64,000 nt of DNA from Actinobacillus indolicus (GCF_004519515.1 NZ_CP038145.1:1461001-1525000), one strand, 5' to 3'; numbered from the stretch's first letter, positions 7,894-16,672 are shown. The notes: generated from the letters alone by a model not told the origin. A program made the numbers and translations.

Positions 7894-8655
7894 TTAACTT
7901 TTTGCAATAATCACTTCAACCCCGAGTGATTCAATCTGCATTTTTACGTCAGGATCAAGTTGATCATCCGTAATTAATTTATCAATTTGTTGCCATTTCA
8001 ATTCAAGGTTAGGCATTTTGCGTCCGATTTTTTGAGATTCAATCAGCACAACCACTTCCCTTGAGACTTCTGCCATCACCTGACTTAAACCCACCAATTC
8101 ATTAAAAGTGGTTGTGCCACGCGCAAGATCTAAGCCGTCTGCGCCGATAAAGAGCTGGTCGAAATCATAGGAACGTAGCACATTTTCTGCAACCTTTCCT
8201 TGAAAGGATTCTGAACGAGCGTCCCAAGTTCCACCTGTCATTAATACCGTTGGCTCACATTCTAATGTCGTTAATTCACTTGCTAAGGCAAGGGAGTTGG
8301 TCATAACAACTAAGCCTGAATGATGTAACGCTTTGACTAAAGCCCCTGTTGTGCTACCGCTATCAATGATAATTCGATTATGTTCTCGAATTTGATTGGC
8401 AGCGCTATGGGCAATGGCTAACTTTTGTTTCGAAAGATTTTCTTGTGAATCATCAATTAATTCTGAAGGCAACTTAATTGCTCCACCATAACGACGCAAT
8501 AAAAAACCGCTCTCTTCTAAGGCGGTCAAATCCTTGCGAATCGTGACTTCTGATGTTTCAAATAATTGTGCTAAAGACTCCACACTGACTTCACCTTGTT
8601 CTTGTACGATATTGACAATGATCTGACGGCGTTGCTGGGTGTTTCGTTTTGACAC
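7894..8655 (-). CDS. DeoR-family regulator next to glmS (GlmR-like)
   Basis: A 253-residue DeoR-family repressor. N-terminal helix-turn-helix (about 6-57) with the family signature LFETSEVTIRKDLTALEESGFLLRRYGGA, then the sugar-phosphate-sensing DeoRC domain (about 75-230). The N-terminus MSKRNTQQRRQII is that of the subgroup found beside glmS in many gamma-proteobacteria, studied in Pseudomonas as GlmR. GTG start at 8655 with ribosome site GGAG. Inference: it senses an amino-sugar phosphate and adjusts glmS and its own expression. A TTTCGTTTCG motif 18 bases upstream is a candidate operator. Confidence 0.85.
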   Translation of the reverse strand: MSKRNTQQRRQIIVNIVQEQGEVSVESLAQLFETSEVTIRKDLTALEESGFLLRRYGGAIKLPSELIDDSQENLSKQKLAIAHSAANQIREHNRIIIDSGSTTGALVKALHHSGLVVMTNSLALASELTTLECEPTVLMTGGTWDARSESFQGKVAENVLRSYDFDQLFIGADGLDLARGTTTFNELVGLSQVMAEVSREVVVLIESQKIGRKMPNLELKWQQIDKLITDDQLDPDVKMQIESLGVEVIIAKS

Positions 8656-8672
8656 TTTTTACTCCAATTATC

Positions 8673-8685
8673 TTTCGTTTCGAAA
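8673..8685. promoter_or_regulatory. Candidate DeoR-type operator upstream of the glmS regulator
   Basis: TTTCGTTTCGAAA, a tandem TTTCG followed by a GAAA, lies 18 bases before the GTG start. DeoR-family regulators such as AgaR recognise TTTCRTTTYR-type repeats. Position suits autoregulation. Only one copy was seen and none before glmS. Confidence 0.4.
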
Positions 8686-8933
8686 AAAAAACTGGTGCAT
8701 TATAAGGGAGTCAAATAGGAAAATAAAGTAGTGTTTATGATTTTTTCAGCAGATTAATGGGAAGATTTGTGCTACTATCATCAAAACTAAGTGCTAGATG
8801 CATTTTACATTCAGTTTATTATATCGTTATTAGTTTAGAACGAATCACATTTCCCAACCGTTATCTATCTTTCTGAATTTACATTTCAATAATAAAAACA
8901 ATAAGTTAACAATTTAATTAAGAGAATTATATT

Positions 8934-11249
8934 ATGATCGTTGATCCAAATTACCAAAAAGAACTCGAGAAATATGAGAACCCTGTGCCAAGCAGGGAAT
9001 TTATTTTACAAACCATTCGTGACTATGACGCTCCGATGAGTAGAGAAGAGTTGCTTGAGGCGTTTCATCTTTATGATGAAGAACGTCAAGAAGCGGTTCG
9101 TCGTCGTTTGCGTGCGATGGAAAATGATGGGCAGTTAGTTTTCACTAAGAAAAAACGTTATGCCTTGCCTGAAAAAATGGACTTAATCAAAGGCACGGTG
9201 ATTGGACACCGTGATGGCTACGGCTTTTTGCAAGTTGAAGGAGATGATGATTGGTTTATCCCGAATAGTCAGATGATCCGTGTGATGCACGGTGATTTTG
9301 TGCTGGCTCAACCGAATGGGATTGACCGTCGTGGGCGTAAAGAAGTACGGATTGTGCGTGTGCTTGAAGCACGCAAAAAGCAGATTGTTGGACGTTTTTT
9401 CACTGAGAGCGGTATCAATTATGTGGTGCCTGATGATAGTCGTATCAATCAGGATATTTTGATCCCTGAAGAACATCGTCTAGGGGCGAGAATGGGGCAA
9501 GTGGTTGTAGTTGAACTTCAGCCACGCAAAGCAGATTTCAAACGCCCTGTTGGTGTGATTACGGAAATTCTAGGGGATAATCTTGCACCAGGTATGGAAA
9601 TCGAAATCGCTCTGCGTAACCACGATATTCCGCACATTTGGCCAGAAGGTGTGGAAAAACAGGTGCGTCAATTTAGCGAAGAAGTCCCAGAAGAAGCCAA
9701 AATCGGTCGGGTTGATCTACGTGGCTTGCCGTTGGTAACAATTGATGGCGAAAGTGCGAGAGATTTTGATGATGCGGTGTTCTGTCAAAAAGAGAGCAAC
9801 GGCTGGCGTTTGTGGGTGGCGATTGCAGATGTGAGTTACTATGTTCGCCCGAAAACTGCCCTTGATCTTGAAGCACAACAGCGTGGTAATTCGGTCTATT
9901 TCCCTAATCGTGTGATCCCGATGTTACCTGAAGTGTTATCAAATGGGTTATGTTCATTAAATCCGCAAGTAGATCGGCTCTGCTTAGTGGCAGAAATGGT
10001 GGTGTCTGAAAGCGGTAAGTTACTGGGTTATAAATTCTATGAAGCGGTGATGAACTCGCACGCTCGCTTAACTTATACAAAAGTGTGGAACATATTGGAA
10101 GGCGACGAAGCACTTCGTGAGCGTTATTTTTATCTTGTGCCACATTTGGAAGAGTTGCACGCAATGTATAAGGTATTGCTGAATACTCGCCACCAACGTG
10201 GTGCGATTGAGTTTGAAACGGTAGAAAATCAATTTATTTTCAATCCACAAGGGCGGATTGAACGCATTGAGCCTGTGATCCGCAATGATGCACATAAAAT
10301 CATTGAAGAGTGTATGATTTTAGCCAACATTGCTTCTGCTCGTTTTGTGGAAGAAGCAAATGAACCAGCCTTATTCCGTATTCACGCTCAACCGAGTGAA
10401 GAGAAGCTCACTAGTTTCCGTACTTTCTTAAAAGAGTGTGGTTTATGCTTAAATGGCGGTTTGCGTCCAACACCAAAAGATTACGCCGAGTTGCTAGAAC
10501 AGGTCAAAGAACGTCCTGATGCTGAATTAATTCAGACAATGTTACTTCGCTCTCTCAAACAAGCGGTCTATTCCCCTGATAATGAAGGACATTTTGGCTT
10601 GGCATTGACGGAATATGCCCATTTCACTTCTCCGATCCGCCGTTATCCTGATTTGTTATTGCATCGTGCCATTAAGTATTTGATTGAAAAGGAAAAAGGC
10701 AACAAGCGTCACTATACTGACGGCGGTGGCTATCACTATCAGCTCGACGATATGGATATTTTCGGTGAAAAATGTTCTGCAACGGAACGTCGAGCAGACG
10801 AAGCTACACGAGAAGTGGCTGATTGGCTGAAATGTGAATATATGCAAGATCATATCGGCGAAGTGTTTGACGGCGTGATTTCCAGCGTAACGGGCTTTGG
10901 TTTGTTTGTTAAACTCAATGAACTGCTGATCGACGGTTTAGTCCACATTTCAACGTTGGATAACGGCTATTACCATTTCGACAGCGACCGCCAGCGTCTT
11001 GTCGGCGAAAACGGCGTAATGTACCGCTTGGGCGATCCTGTTAGGGTTAAAGTGATCGGGGTAAATCTTGATGATAAAAAAATTGATTTTGCTTTGGTGA
11101 CCAGCTTACGCAAAGCTCGTGGTGAAGGCAAAACAGCGAAGAAAAAAGCGAAGGCAGAAAAGCCTGTGTTTAAGGAAGTTAAGACAATCAAGCCAGAAAA
11201 GACAAAACGTACGGGAAAGGCAACGGGGACGAAGAAAAAGAAAAAATAA
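8934..11249 (+). CDS. rnr: Exoribonuclease RNase R
   Basis: A 771-residue RNase R, the 3'-5' exonuclease that degrades structured RNA and takes part in rRNA quality control, trans-translation and cold response. Domain order: N-terminal winged helix (about 15-85), cold-shock domains (about 85-240), RNB catalytic domain with DGESARDFDDAVF (about 265-277) supplying metal-binding Asp residues, C-terminal S1 domain (about 640-725), then a Lys-rich tail (KARGEGKTAKKKAKAEK...KKKKK). Starts MIVDPNYQKELEKYENPVPSRE-type N-terminus common in the family. Single gene with an AT-rich 278-base leader in which I see no other gene; an uptake-sequence core follows the stop (about 11,272). Confidence 0.96.
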   Translation: MIVDPNYQKELEKYENPVPSREFILQTIRDYDAPMSREELLEAFHLYDEERQEAVRRRLRAMENDGQLVFTKKKRYALPEKMDLIKGTVIGHRDGYGFLQVEGDDDWFIPNSQMIRVMHGDFVLAQPNGIDRRGRKEVRIVRVLEARKKQIVGRFFTESGINYVVPDDSRINQDILIPEEHRLGARMGQVVVVELQPRKADFKRPVGVITEILGDNLAPGMEIEIALRNHDIPHIWPEGVEKQVRQFSEEVPEEAKIGRVDLRGLPLVTIDGESARDFDDAVFCQKESNGWRLWVAIADVSYYVRPKTALDLEAQQRGNSVYFPNRVIPMLPEVLSNGLCSLNPQVDRLCLVAEMVVSESGKLLGYKFYEAVMNSHARLTYTKVWNILEGDEALRERYFYLVPHLEELHAMYKVLLNTRHQRGAIEFETVENQFIFNPQGRIERIEPVIRNDAHKIIEECMILANIASARFVEEANEPALFRIHAQPSEEKLTSFRTFLKECGLCLNGGLRPTPKDYAELLEQVKERPDAELIQTMLLRSLKQAVYSPDNEGHFGLALTEYAHFTSPIRRYPDLLLHRAIKYLIEKEKGNKRHYTDGGGYHYQLDDMDIFGEKCSATERRADEATREVADWLKCEYMQDHIGEVFDGVISSVTGFGLFVKLNELLIDGLVHISTLDNGYYHFDSDRQRLVGENGVMYRLGDPVRVKVIGVNLDDKKIDFALVTSLRKARGEGKTAKKKAKAEKPVFKEVKTIKPEKTKRTGKATGTKKKKK

Positions 11250-11400
11250 TTGCAAAATTTTGATAGAAAGTAACCGCTTGTAAATAACAAAACTAGCTAA
11301 GAGTATTTATGTTCTATGCAAAAAATCTGCGGTTATTTCTTTTTAGTCTATTTGGTATAACTTTATTTTAAAGATTGTTTGTATTTAGCTATAAAAAATT

Positions 11401-11445
11401 GGCACCCTCACCAATAGATTATTAAGTCTAATTAATGAGGGTGCC
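11401..11445 (-). terminator. Terminator after the ComEA-like gene
   Basis: Stem GGCACCCTCA (11,401-11,410) and TGAGGGTGCC (11,436-11,445) with a 25-base loop; read on the minus strand it is followed by a run of six T. Confidence 0.75.
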
Positions 11446-11462
11446 GATTAAAATAGTTGTTT

Positions 11463-12017
11463 TTAGAAACTAATTGATGATTTAATTTTAGTTAATGTTG
11501 ACTCACCAATACCTGAGACTTTTGATAATTCAGAAATATCTTTGATCCCACCATTTTTATTACGATAATCGATAATAGCTTGAGCTTTTGCTTCACCAAT
11601 ACCAGGCAATGTTTGTAAAGTTTTTGCATCTGCAGTATTGATGTTTACTTTACTCATTGTTGATGATTTTACCGTATTTTTTACTGATGTAGCTTTAGTT
11701 GTTGCTTCTGTTTTTGCTGTATTTACTGCATTTGTTGCAGAAGTTTTAGCAGTGCTAACTTTAGATGTTACGCTCTCTTTTGACGAATTTACTACATTAG
11801 TTGCTGTGGTTTTAGTTGTAGTCACTTTTTCTGTGACAGCGTTCTTCAACGAAGAAGAAGCATCTGTTGCTGTTGATTTAGCAGAAGTTTTAGCAGATGT
11901 TACCACTTGTGTTGCACTTTCTTTCATTGTCGCTAATGGATTGGCGGTTTCTGCAAATGACATTGACGAGATTGCCATGGTAATTCCGAGTGTAAGTAAT
12001 GATTTTAATGATTTCAT
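11463..12017 (-). CDS. ComEA/ComE1-like helix-hairpin-helix protein with long LEA-like linker
   Basis: A 184-residue secreted protein. Signal peptide residues 1-22 (cleavage after SSMSFA). Residues about 23-120 are low-complexity, almost only A, T, S, K, V, N, E, with loose ~11-residue repeats such as TAKTSATNAVN and TAKTEATTKAT, predicting an extended or amphipathic helix. The C-terminus (about 123-184: VNINTADAKTLQTLPGIGEAKAQ, then a second hairpin SKVSGIGESTLTKI) is a ComEA double helix-hairpin-helix DNA-binding domain. ComEA proteins bind incoming DNA in the periplasm during transformation; Pasteurella ComE1 has also been reported to bind fibronectin. Typical ComE1 proteins are about 110 residues, so the linker is the extra part. 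Monocistronic. Confidence 0.85.
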   Translation of the reverse strand: MKSLKSLLTLGITMAISSMSFAETANPLATMKESATQVVTSAKTSAKSTATDASSSLKNAVTEKVTTTKTTATNVVNSSKESVTSKVSTAKTSATNAVNTAKTEATTKATSVKNTVKSSTMSKVNINTADAKTLQTLPGIGEAKAQAIIDYRNKNGGIKDISELSKVSGIGESTLTKIKSSISF

Positions 12018-12105
12018 AGAAAATCCTTATAAAAAATAAATGATGGTTAAAAAACTCTAGTTAAGACTATCAATATGATAAAAAAGTTCCTGATTGAACA
12101 ACAAA

Positions 12106-13536
12106 TTAAACTTTTTCTTTACTTTCTAAGTAATTTCCAAACAAAAATGCCACTAATCCAATACATAATGATGGAACGATCACGTGAAAGTTTAAAATTT
12201 TAATACTAAAGACTGTCATTCCCACGTAGCTTGTTAATCCCGCTACCATAGACCACAATGCACCTGTGGCATTCGCTTTTTTCCAGAACAGTCCTAAGAC
12301 AATCACCCATAAGAATGTGGCCTCTAAGCCACCTAATGAAAGTAAATTTAGCCAGATTAACATTTCAGGGGGATTAATAGAGGCAAACACTAAAAAGATA
12401 CAAATAGCCAAGGTTGTTGTCGTAGAGAAGTATTTAATTTTCTTCTCATCATTAATGGCATTAGGTTTAATGGCCAAGTAAAGATCTTTAATCAATGTTG
12501 AAGATGATTGAATCAACATAGAATCAATTGACGACATAATGGCTGCCATTGGTGCAGCTAAAAAGATACCTGCAACAACAGGCGGTAAAACTTGCATCAT
12601 TAATGTAGGAATGACCTGATCGGCAACTTTTAAATCTGGTAATAATGCTCTCCCTAATGTTCCAGCAAGATGCATACCAAACATTAAAATCACAACGACT
12701 ACAGTACCAATAATTAATGCTCGATGTAATGCTTTGCTGTCCTTGTACGCCATACTTCGTACCGCAAGGTGAGGCAATCCAATTAAACCAAAGCAGACTA
12801 ACACCCAAAAGGATGTCATAAAGGTAAAATCTAATGGACGTTCATCAATGCCGTAAGGCTCGATCAGTTGTGGGTTAATAATTTCTAATTGATTGATCGT
12901 ATTTTCAACGCCTCCAGTAGCATAAATAACACCACCGAGTAATAACAGTGTACCTAATACCATCACTAATCCTTGAACGGTATCGGTCAATACAACTGCA
13001 CGGAATCCACCAATGAAAGTATAGATCCCTACAGTGATTGCAAAGATAAGAATAGAGGTGGAATAAGAGATGCCTAATGTCGTTTCAAGTAAACGTCCCG
13101 CGCCAATAAATTGAACGGTCATCATGGCAAAGAATGAGAGCAATAATGCAAAGCTGGAGAGCCAAACAACAAAGCGATTTTGATAGCGAGCGAATAAAAT
13201 ATCATTGATCGTCACGCTGTTTGTTTGGCGAGCAAGCATGGCTAATTTTTTTCCAACAACGCCCAAAGAGAGTAATACCGCAGGGACTTGAATCATCGCA
13301 AGTAAAACCCAGCCTAATCCATATTTATAGGCCGCACCAGGACCTCCAATAAAGCTACTTGCACCAACGTAGGTGGCTGCTGTTGTCATAGCGAGAACAA
13401 AGCCAGACATGGAACGTCCGCCCACGTAATATTCTGATAAGAAACTACCGCTTGTACGTTGGCGGTAAGCATAGTACGCCACACCAAATACAAAAATTAA
13501 GTAGGCAATAAGGGGAAGTAACATCTCAAGATTCAT
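12106..13536 (-). CDS. panF: Sodium/pantothenate symporter PanF
   Basis: A 476-residue member of the sodium:solute symporter family with about 13 membrane helices, starting MNLEMLLPLIAYLIFVFGVAYYAYRQR. The SSF signatures are visible: YYVGGRSMSGFVLAMTTAATYVGASSFIGGPGAAY near residues 36-70 and the GGFRAVVLTDTVQG stretch near 175. Length and the adjacent yhdT gene match PanF, which imports pantothenate for coenzyme A synthesis. Overlaps the end of yhdT by 11 bases, so the two are translationally coupled. Confidence 0.92.
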   Translation of the reverse strand: MNLEMLLPLIAYLIFVFGVAYYAYRQRTSGSFLSEYYVGGRSMSGFVLAMTTAATYVGASSFIGGPGAAYKYGLGWVLLAMIQVPAVLLSLGVVGKKLAMLARQTNSVTINDILFARYQNRFVVWLSSFALLLSFFAMMTVQFIGAGRLLETTLGISYSTSILIFAITVGIYTFIGGFRAVVLTDTVQGLVMVLGTLLLLGGVIYATGGVENTINQLEIINPQLIEPYGIDERPLDFTFMTSFWVLVCFGLIGLPHLAVRSMAYKDSKALHRALIIGTVVVVILMFGMHLAGTLGRALLPDLKVADQVIPTLMMQVLPPVVAGIFLAAPMAAIMSSIDSMLIQSSSTLIKDLYLAIKPNAINDEKKIKYFSTTTTLAICIFLVFASINPPEMLIWLNLLSLGGLEATFLWVIVLGLFWKKANATGALWSMVAGLTSYVGMTVFSIKILNFHVIVPSLCIGLVAFLFGNYLESKEKV

Positions 13537-13765
13537 CTTTGCCCTCTAAATCAATCTCTCTAAAACAGCATTTAACAACCATAGCAATCGCTAGAGTAAA
13601 TAAGATAGGTAAATAGATACAAGCGAGTTCAAACCAAATCGGAAAGCCTAAAATGCCCCTTCCTGTTGGAGAAAAATAAGCAAATCCTGTCCACCCTAAT
13701 ATGTAGAATAGTGTTAACCATAATGCCCAACGGACTTCTTGACTAATTTGTTGTGAAATTTTCAT
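13526..13765 (-). CDS. yhdT: YhdT-family small membrane protein (DUF997)
   Basis: A 79-residue protein with two hydrophobic helices (about 13-33 and 45-65) and a conserved WxGF(A)YFSPTGRGxxGFPxWFE region between them, characteristic of the YhdT/DUF997 family encoded directly before panF in many gamma-proteobacteria. Function unproven; the constant pairing and 11-base overlap with panF suggest an accessory role in pantothenate uptake. It is transcribed after metJ on the same strand but separated from it by a terminator. Confidence 0.88.
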   Translation of the reverse strand: MKISQQISQEVRWALWLTLFYILGWTGFAYFSPTGRGILGFPIWFELACIYLPILFTLAIAMVVKCCFREIDLEGKDES

Positions 13766-13777
13766 ATTATTCCTTTA

Positions 13778-13801
13778 AAACAAAACCTCGCATGTGCGAG
13801 G
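13778..13801 (-). terminator. metJ terminator
   Basis: Stem CCTCGCA / TGCGAGG (13,786-13,801) around a 2-base loop; on the minus strand it is followed by TTTTGTTTT. Confidence 0.8.
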
Positions 13802-13813
13802 CTTAGGTTTAGC

Positions 13814-14131
13814 TTAATATTGCCACTCATCGGGGTCAATGCCCATTTTTCGCATTTTCTCTTTAGCTTCTTCTGGAATTTCATCATGGCGCTCTTTCAT
13901 CAGATCTTCATCCGTCGGAAGTGGCTGACCTGTGAAAGCATGAAGAAAGGCTTCACACAACAATTCACTGTTTGTTGCATGACGAAGATTACGGATTTGA
14001 CGACGTGTACGTTCATTCGTCAAAATTTCCAATACTTTAATTGGAATAGAGACTGTGATTTTTTTAACTTGTTCGCTCTTTTTACCGTGCTCTGCATAAG
14101 GGCTAATATATTCACCGTTCCAATCTGCCAT
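13814..14131 (-). CDS. metJ: Methionine repressor MetJ
   Basis: A 105-residue ribbon-helix-helix repressor, the standard MetJ length. MADWNGEYISPYAEHGKKSEQVKKITVSIP covers the N-terminal arm and the DNA-contacting beta strand (KKITVSIP), followed by the dimer helices with RTRRQIRNLRHATNSELLCEAFLHAFTGQPLP. With S-adenosylmethionine as corepressor it binds tandem AGACGTCT boxes to repress methionine genes. Tandem boxes overlap its own promoter upstream (14,199-14,214), indicating autoregulation. Strong terminator after the gene. Confidence 0.98.
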   Translation of the reverse strand: MADWNGEYISPYAEHGKKSEQVKKITVSIPIKVLEILTNERTRRQIRNLRHATNSELLCEAFLHAFTGQPLPTDEDLMKERHDEIPEEAKEKMRKMGIDPDEWQY

Positions 14132-14166
14132 GGATTATCTACCTTAAGTTCAATCAAGTGGCGTAT

Positions 14167-14214
14167 ATTCTAATCAAAACAGCGGTATATCGCAATCTAG
14201 ACGTCTAGATTTCT
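14167..14214 (-). promoter_or_regulatory. metJ promoter with tandem met boxes
   Basis: On the minus strand -35 TTGCGA (14,190-14,195) and -10 TAGAAT (14,167-14,172) are separated by 17 bases. Directly upstream lie a perfect met box AGACGTCT (14,199-14,206) and an adjacent 6/8 box AGATTTCT (14,207-14,214). Two adjacent 8-base boxes are the minimal MetJ operator, so SAM-bound MetJ should repress its own gene. Confidence 0.85.
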
Positions 14215-14229
14215 TAAAGACAATAAAAA

Positions 14230-14248
14230 AGGCGACACAAAGTCGCCT
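14230..14248 (-). terminator. acpP terminator
   Basis: Stem AGGCGAC / GTCGCCT with a 5-base loop, followed on the minus strand by six T. It separates acpP from the metJ promoter. Confidence 0.85.
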
Positions 14249-14264
14249 ATTTTTAGAATAAATC

Positions 14265-14495
14265 TTATTGATTGTTTTGAACGTAATCAATCGCAGATTG
14301 AACAGTCGTGATTTTTTCTGCTTCTTCATCTGGAATTTCGATATCGAATTCTTCTTCTAAAGCCATCACTAACTCAACAGTGTCAAGAGAGTCTGCACCT
14401 AAATCTTCGATGAAAGAAGCTTCTGGTTTTACATCTTCTGCTTTTGCACCAAGTTGATCAACGATAATTTTTTTTACGCGTTCTTCAATGCTCAT
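14265..14495 (-). CDS. acpP: Acyl carrier protein
   Basis: A 76-residue acidic protein that carries growing acyl chains in fatty acid synthesis. The phosphopantetheine attachment site is S36 in GADSLDTVEL. Length, acidity and sequence (MSIEERVKKIIVDQLGAKAEDV) are standard for AcpP. No fabG or fabF is adjacent in this window, whereas E. coli has fabG-acpP-fabF, so the gene stands alone here with its own terminator. Confidence 0.98.
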   Translation of the reverse strand: MSIEERVKKIIVDQLGAKAEDVKPEASFIEDLGADSLDTVELVMALEEEFDIEIPDEEAEKITTVQSAIDYVQNNQ

Positions 14496-14849
14496 TTTTT
14501 GTTTCCTATGTGTATAAATTCGCTAAGTGCGAGAGTTGATATAGTGTAAAGGAAAATTTGCTAAATTCAAGCCTTTTAATACAAGTCGAACCAGCCCGTA
14601 TTTTCCACAACACCAGAACTAAGTTTCGCTATGTTTAGCGAAAAATCGGGCGTAATTCTAACATTATGCTTAGGGATTATCCATAGTGGATTTTTGATCG
14701 AATCGGCATTTCACTAAAATTACCTAAAACAAACGGTCAGATTTTAGGATTTTTTTGCAATTTGCAAAATTCTTTGTCGATCTGACCGCTTTTTGATTTA
14801 AAATACCGCCCATTTCGTTTTATAGAATTGATACAAATAGGATAAATAA
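14496..14849. promoter_or_regulatory. Divergent intergenic region between acpP and proS
   Basis: 354 bases without supported coding sequence. It holds promoters for the two divergent genes, a short inverted repeat TTCGCTA/TAGCGAA (about 14,624-14,642), and two opposed uptake-sequence-like motifs (AACGGTCAGATTTTA near 14,731 and GATCTGACCGCTTTTT near 14,780) around GCAATTTGCAAAATT. The opposed motifs can pair as a hairpin upstream of proS. Confidence 0.45.
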
Positions 14850-16565
14850 ATGCGTACAAGTCAATATCTCTTTTCAACCTTGAAAGAAACCCCGAACGAT
14901 GCTCAAGTCGTTAGCCATCAGTTAATGTTGCGTGCTGGTATGATCCGACCGCTTGCATCAGGAATGTATAACTGGTTGCCAACTGGGTTGCGTGTGTTGA
15001 AAAAAGTGGAAAATATTATTCGTGAAGAGATGAATAAAAGCGGTGCTTTAGAAGTAGAAATGCCTGTGGTGCAACCAGCGGATTTATGGGTTGAGTCTGA
15101 GCGTTGGGAAGATTACGGCCCTGAGTTACTGCGTTTTAAAGATCGTGGCGATCGCCCGTTCGTATTAGGCCCGACCCACGAAGAGGTGATTACGGATTTA
15201 GTGCGTCGTGAAGTGAGTTCATATAAACAACTTCCGTTAAACCTATACCAAATTCAAACCAAATTCCGTGACGAAGTGCGCCCACGTTTTGGGGTAATGC
15301 GTGGACGTGAGTTTTTAATGAAAGACGCTTACTCATTCCACACCAGCAAAGAGTCTCTTCAAGAAACCTACGATGTGATGCACCAAACTTATAGCAATAT
15401 TTTCACTCGTTTAGGCTTAGATTTCCGTCCTGTTGCAGCAGATACGGGGTCTATTGGCGGTTCGGCATCACACGAATTTCAGGTGTTGGCACAAAGCGGT
15501 GAAGATGATGTCGTGTTCTCAACCGAATCAGACTATGCGGCAAATATTGAGCTTGCAGAAGCGATTGCAGTCGGCGAGCGTCAAGCCCCAACGGCAGAAA
15601 TGACCCTTGTAGATACGCCAAATGCAAAAACCATTGCAGAACTCGTTGAGCAGTTCAATCTACCAATTGAAAAAACGGTGAAAACCTTGATTGTAAAAGG
15701 TGCAAGTGAAGAACAGCCGTTAGTGGCGTTAGTTATCCGTGGCGACCACGAACTCAATGAAATCAAAGCGGTGAAATGCGAAGAAGTGGCGGAGCCGTTT
15801 GAATTTGCTGATGAAGCGGAAATCAAAGCGAAAATCGGTACGGGAGTAGGTTCGTTAGGCCCTGTGAATATGCCAATTCCAGTAATTATCGACAGAAGTG
15901 TGGCGTTAATGAGCGACTTTGGTGCAGGGGCGAACATTGACGGTAAACACTACTTCAACATCAACTGGGAACGTGATGTCGCTTTACCAAAAATTGCAGA
16001 TTTGCGTAATGTGGTGGAAGGCGATCCAAGCCCGGACGGTAAAGGTACGCTGTTAATCAAACGTGGTATCGAAGTGGGTCATATTTTCCAACTTGGCACA
16101 AAATATTCTGAAGCGATGAAAGCGACAGTGCAAGGTGAAGATGGCCGTCCACAAACAATGATTATGGGTTGCTATGGTATCGGTGTTACTCGTGTCGTTG
16201 CAGCAGCAATTGAACAGCACCACGATGAACGAGGGATCATTTGGCCGACCGATGCGATTGCACCGTTCACTGTCGCAGTTGTGCCGATGAATATGCACAA
16301 GTCTGAAAGTGTCGCAACCTTTGCGGAAGATCTGTATAAAACCTTACGTTCACAAGGCGTTGATGTGATTTTCGACGACCGTAAAGAACGCCCAGGTGTG
16401 ATGTTTGCCGATATGGAACTGATCGGTGTGCCACATATGGTGGTTATCGGTGAGAAAAACCTTGAAAATGGCGAAATTGAGTATAAAAACCGCCGTACAG
16501 GTGAGAAACAGATGATTGCCAAAGAGCAGTTGTTGGATTTCTTGAAAGGGCAGGTTAAGGCGTAA
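14850..16565 (+). CDS. proS: Prolyl-tRNA synthetase
   Basis: A 571-residue bacterial-type (class II) ProRS that charges tRNA-Pro. Class II motif 1 (GMYNWLPTGLRVLKKVENIIREEM), motif 2 (TKFRDEVRPRFGVMRGREFLMKDAYSF) and motif 3 (GCYGIGVTRVVAAAIEQ) are present; the insertion (about 225-405) is the YbaK-like editing domain that hydrolyses misacylated Ala-tRNA-Pro; the C-terminal anticodon-binding domain follows. Length matches E. coli ProRS (572). Monocistronic, preceded by a good AT-rich leader and followed by a perfect palindromic terminator. Confidence 0.98.
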   Translation: MRTSQYLFSTLKETPNDAQVVSHQLMLRAGMIRPLASGMYNWLPTGLRVLKKVENIIREEMNKSGALEVEMPVVQPADLWVESERWEDYGPELLRFKDRGDRPFVLGPTHEEVITDLVRREVSSYKQLPLNLYQIQTKFRDEVRPRFGVMRGREFLMKDAYSFHTSKESLQETYDVMHQTYSNIFTRLGLDFRPVAADTGSIGGSASHEFQVLAQSGEDDVVFSTESDYAANIELAEAIAVGERQAPTAEMTLVDTPNAKTIAELVEQFNLPIEKTVKTLIVKGASEEQPLVALVIRGDHELNEIKAVKCEEVAEPFEFADEAEIKAKIGTGVGSLGPVNMPIPVIIDRSVALMSDFGAGANIDGKHYFNINWERDVALPKIADLRNVVEGDPSPDGKGTLLIKRGIEVGHIFQLGTKYSEAMKATVQGEDGRPQTMIMGCYGIGVTRVVAAAIEQHHDERGIIWPTDAIAPFTVAVVPMNMHKSESVATFAEDLYKTLRSQGVDVIFDDRKERPGVMFADMELIGVPHMVVIGEKNLENGEIEYKNRRTGEKQMIAKEQLLDFLKGQVKA

Positions 16566-16672
16566 TAACAAAGTGAGTTTAAGTAGAGCTAACATCTTAT
16601 AACATAATGCTGATTTTACGATGATTTTTAGCAATTGTTTTATCTACGCTAGCTTCTATTATACTTAGTGAA

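Noticed and set aside
10970..11290. Long open frame antisense to the end of rnr
   Set aside because: It lies opposite a well-supported RNase R S1 domain and Lys-rich tail (AAA/AAG codons give Phe/Leu on the other strand) and has no ribosome site. A composition artefact.
11463..12017. CRISPR or tandem-repeat array in the 11.6-11.9 kb repetitive stretch
   Set aside because: The repetition is at protein level (A/T/S/K codons) without regular repeat-spacer structure.
11638..12039. Open frame antisense to the ComEA-like gene
   Set aside because: The A/T/S-rich repeat gives a Val/Phe/Leu-rich shadow on the opposite strand; the sense frame has signal peptide and HhH domain.
14496..14849. Possible small gene in the acpP-proS interval
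   Set aside because: No open frame with a ribosome site and sensible composition; the region is explained by two promoters and opposed uptake motifs.
16628..16653. Another possible IS-family right end, TTAGCAATTGTTTTATCTAC, between proS and carB
   Set aside because: About 18 of 26 positions match, but the outer GGCATAG part is not recognisable and there is no hairpin or T run belonging to it. Too weak in AT-rich DNA to list.
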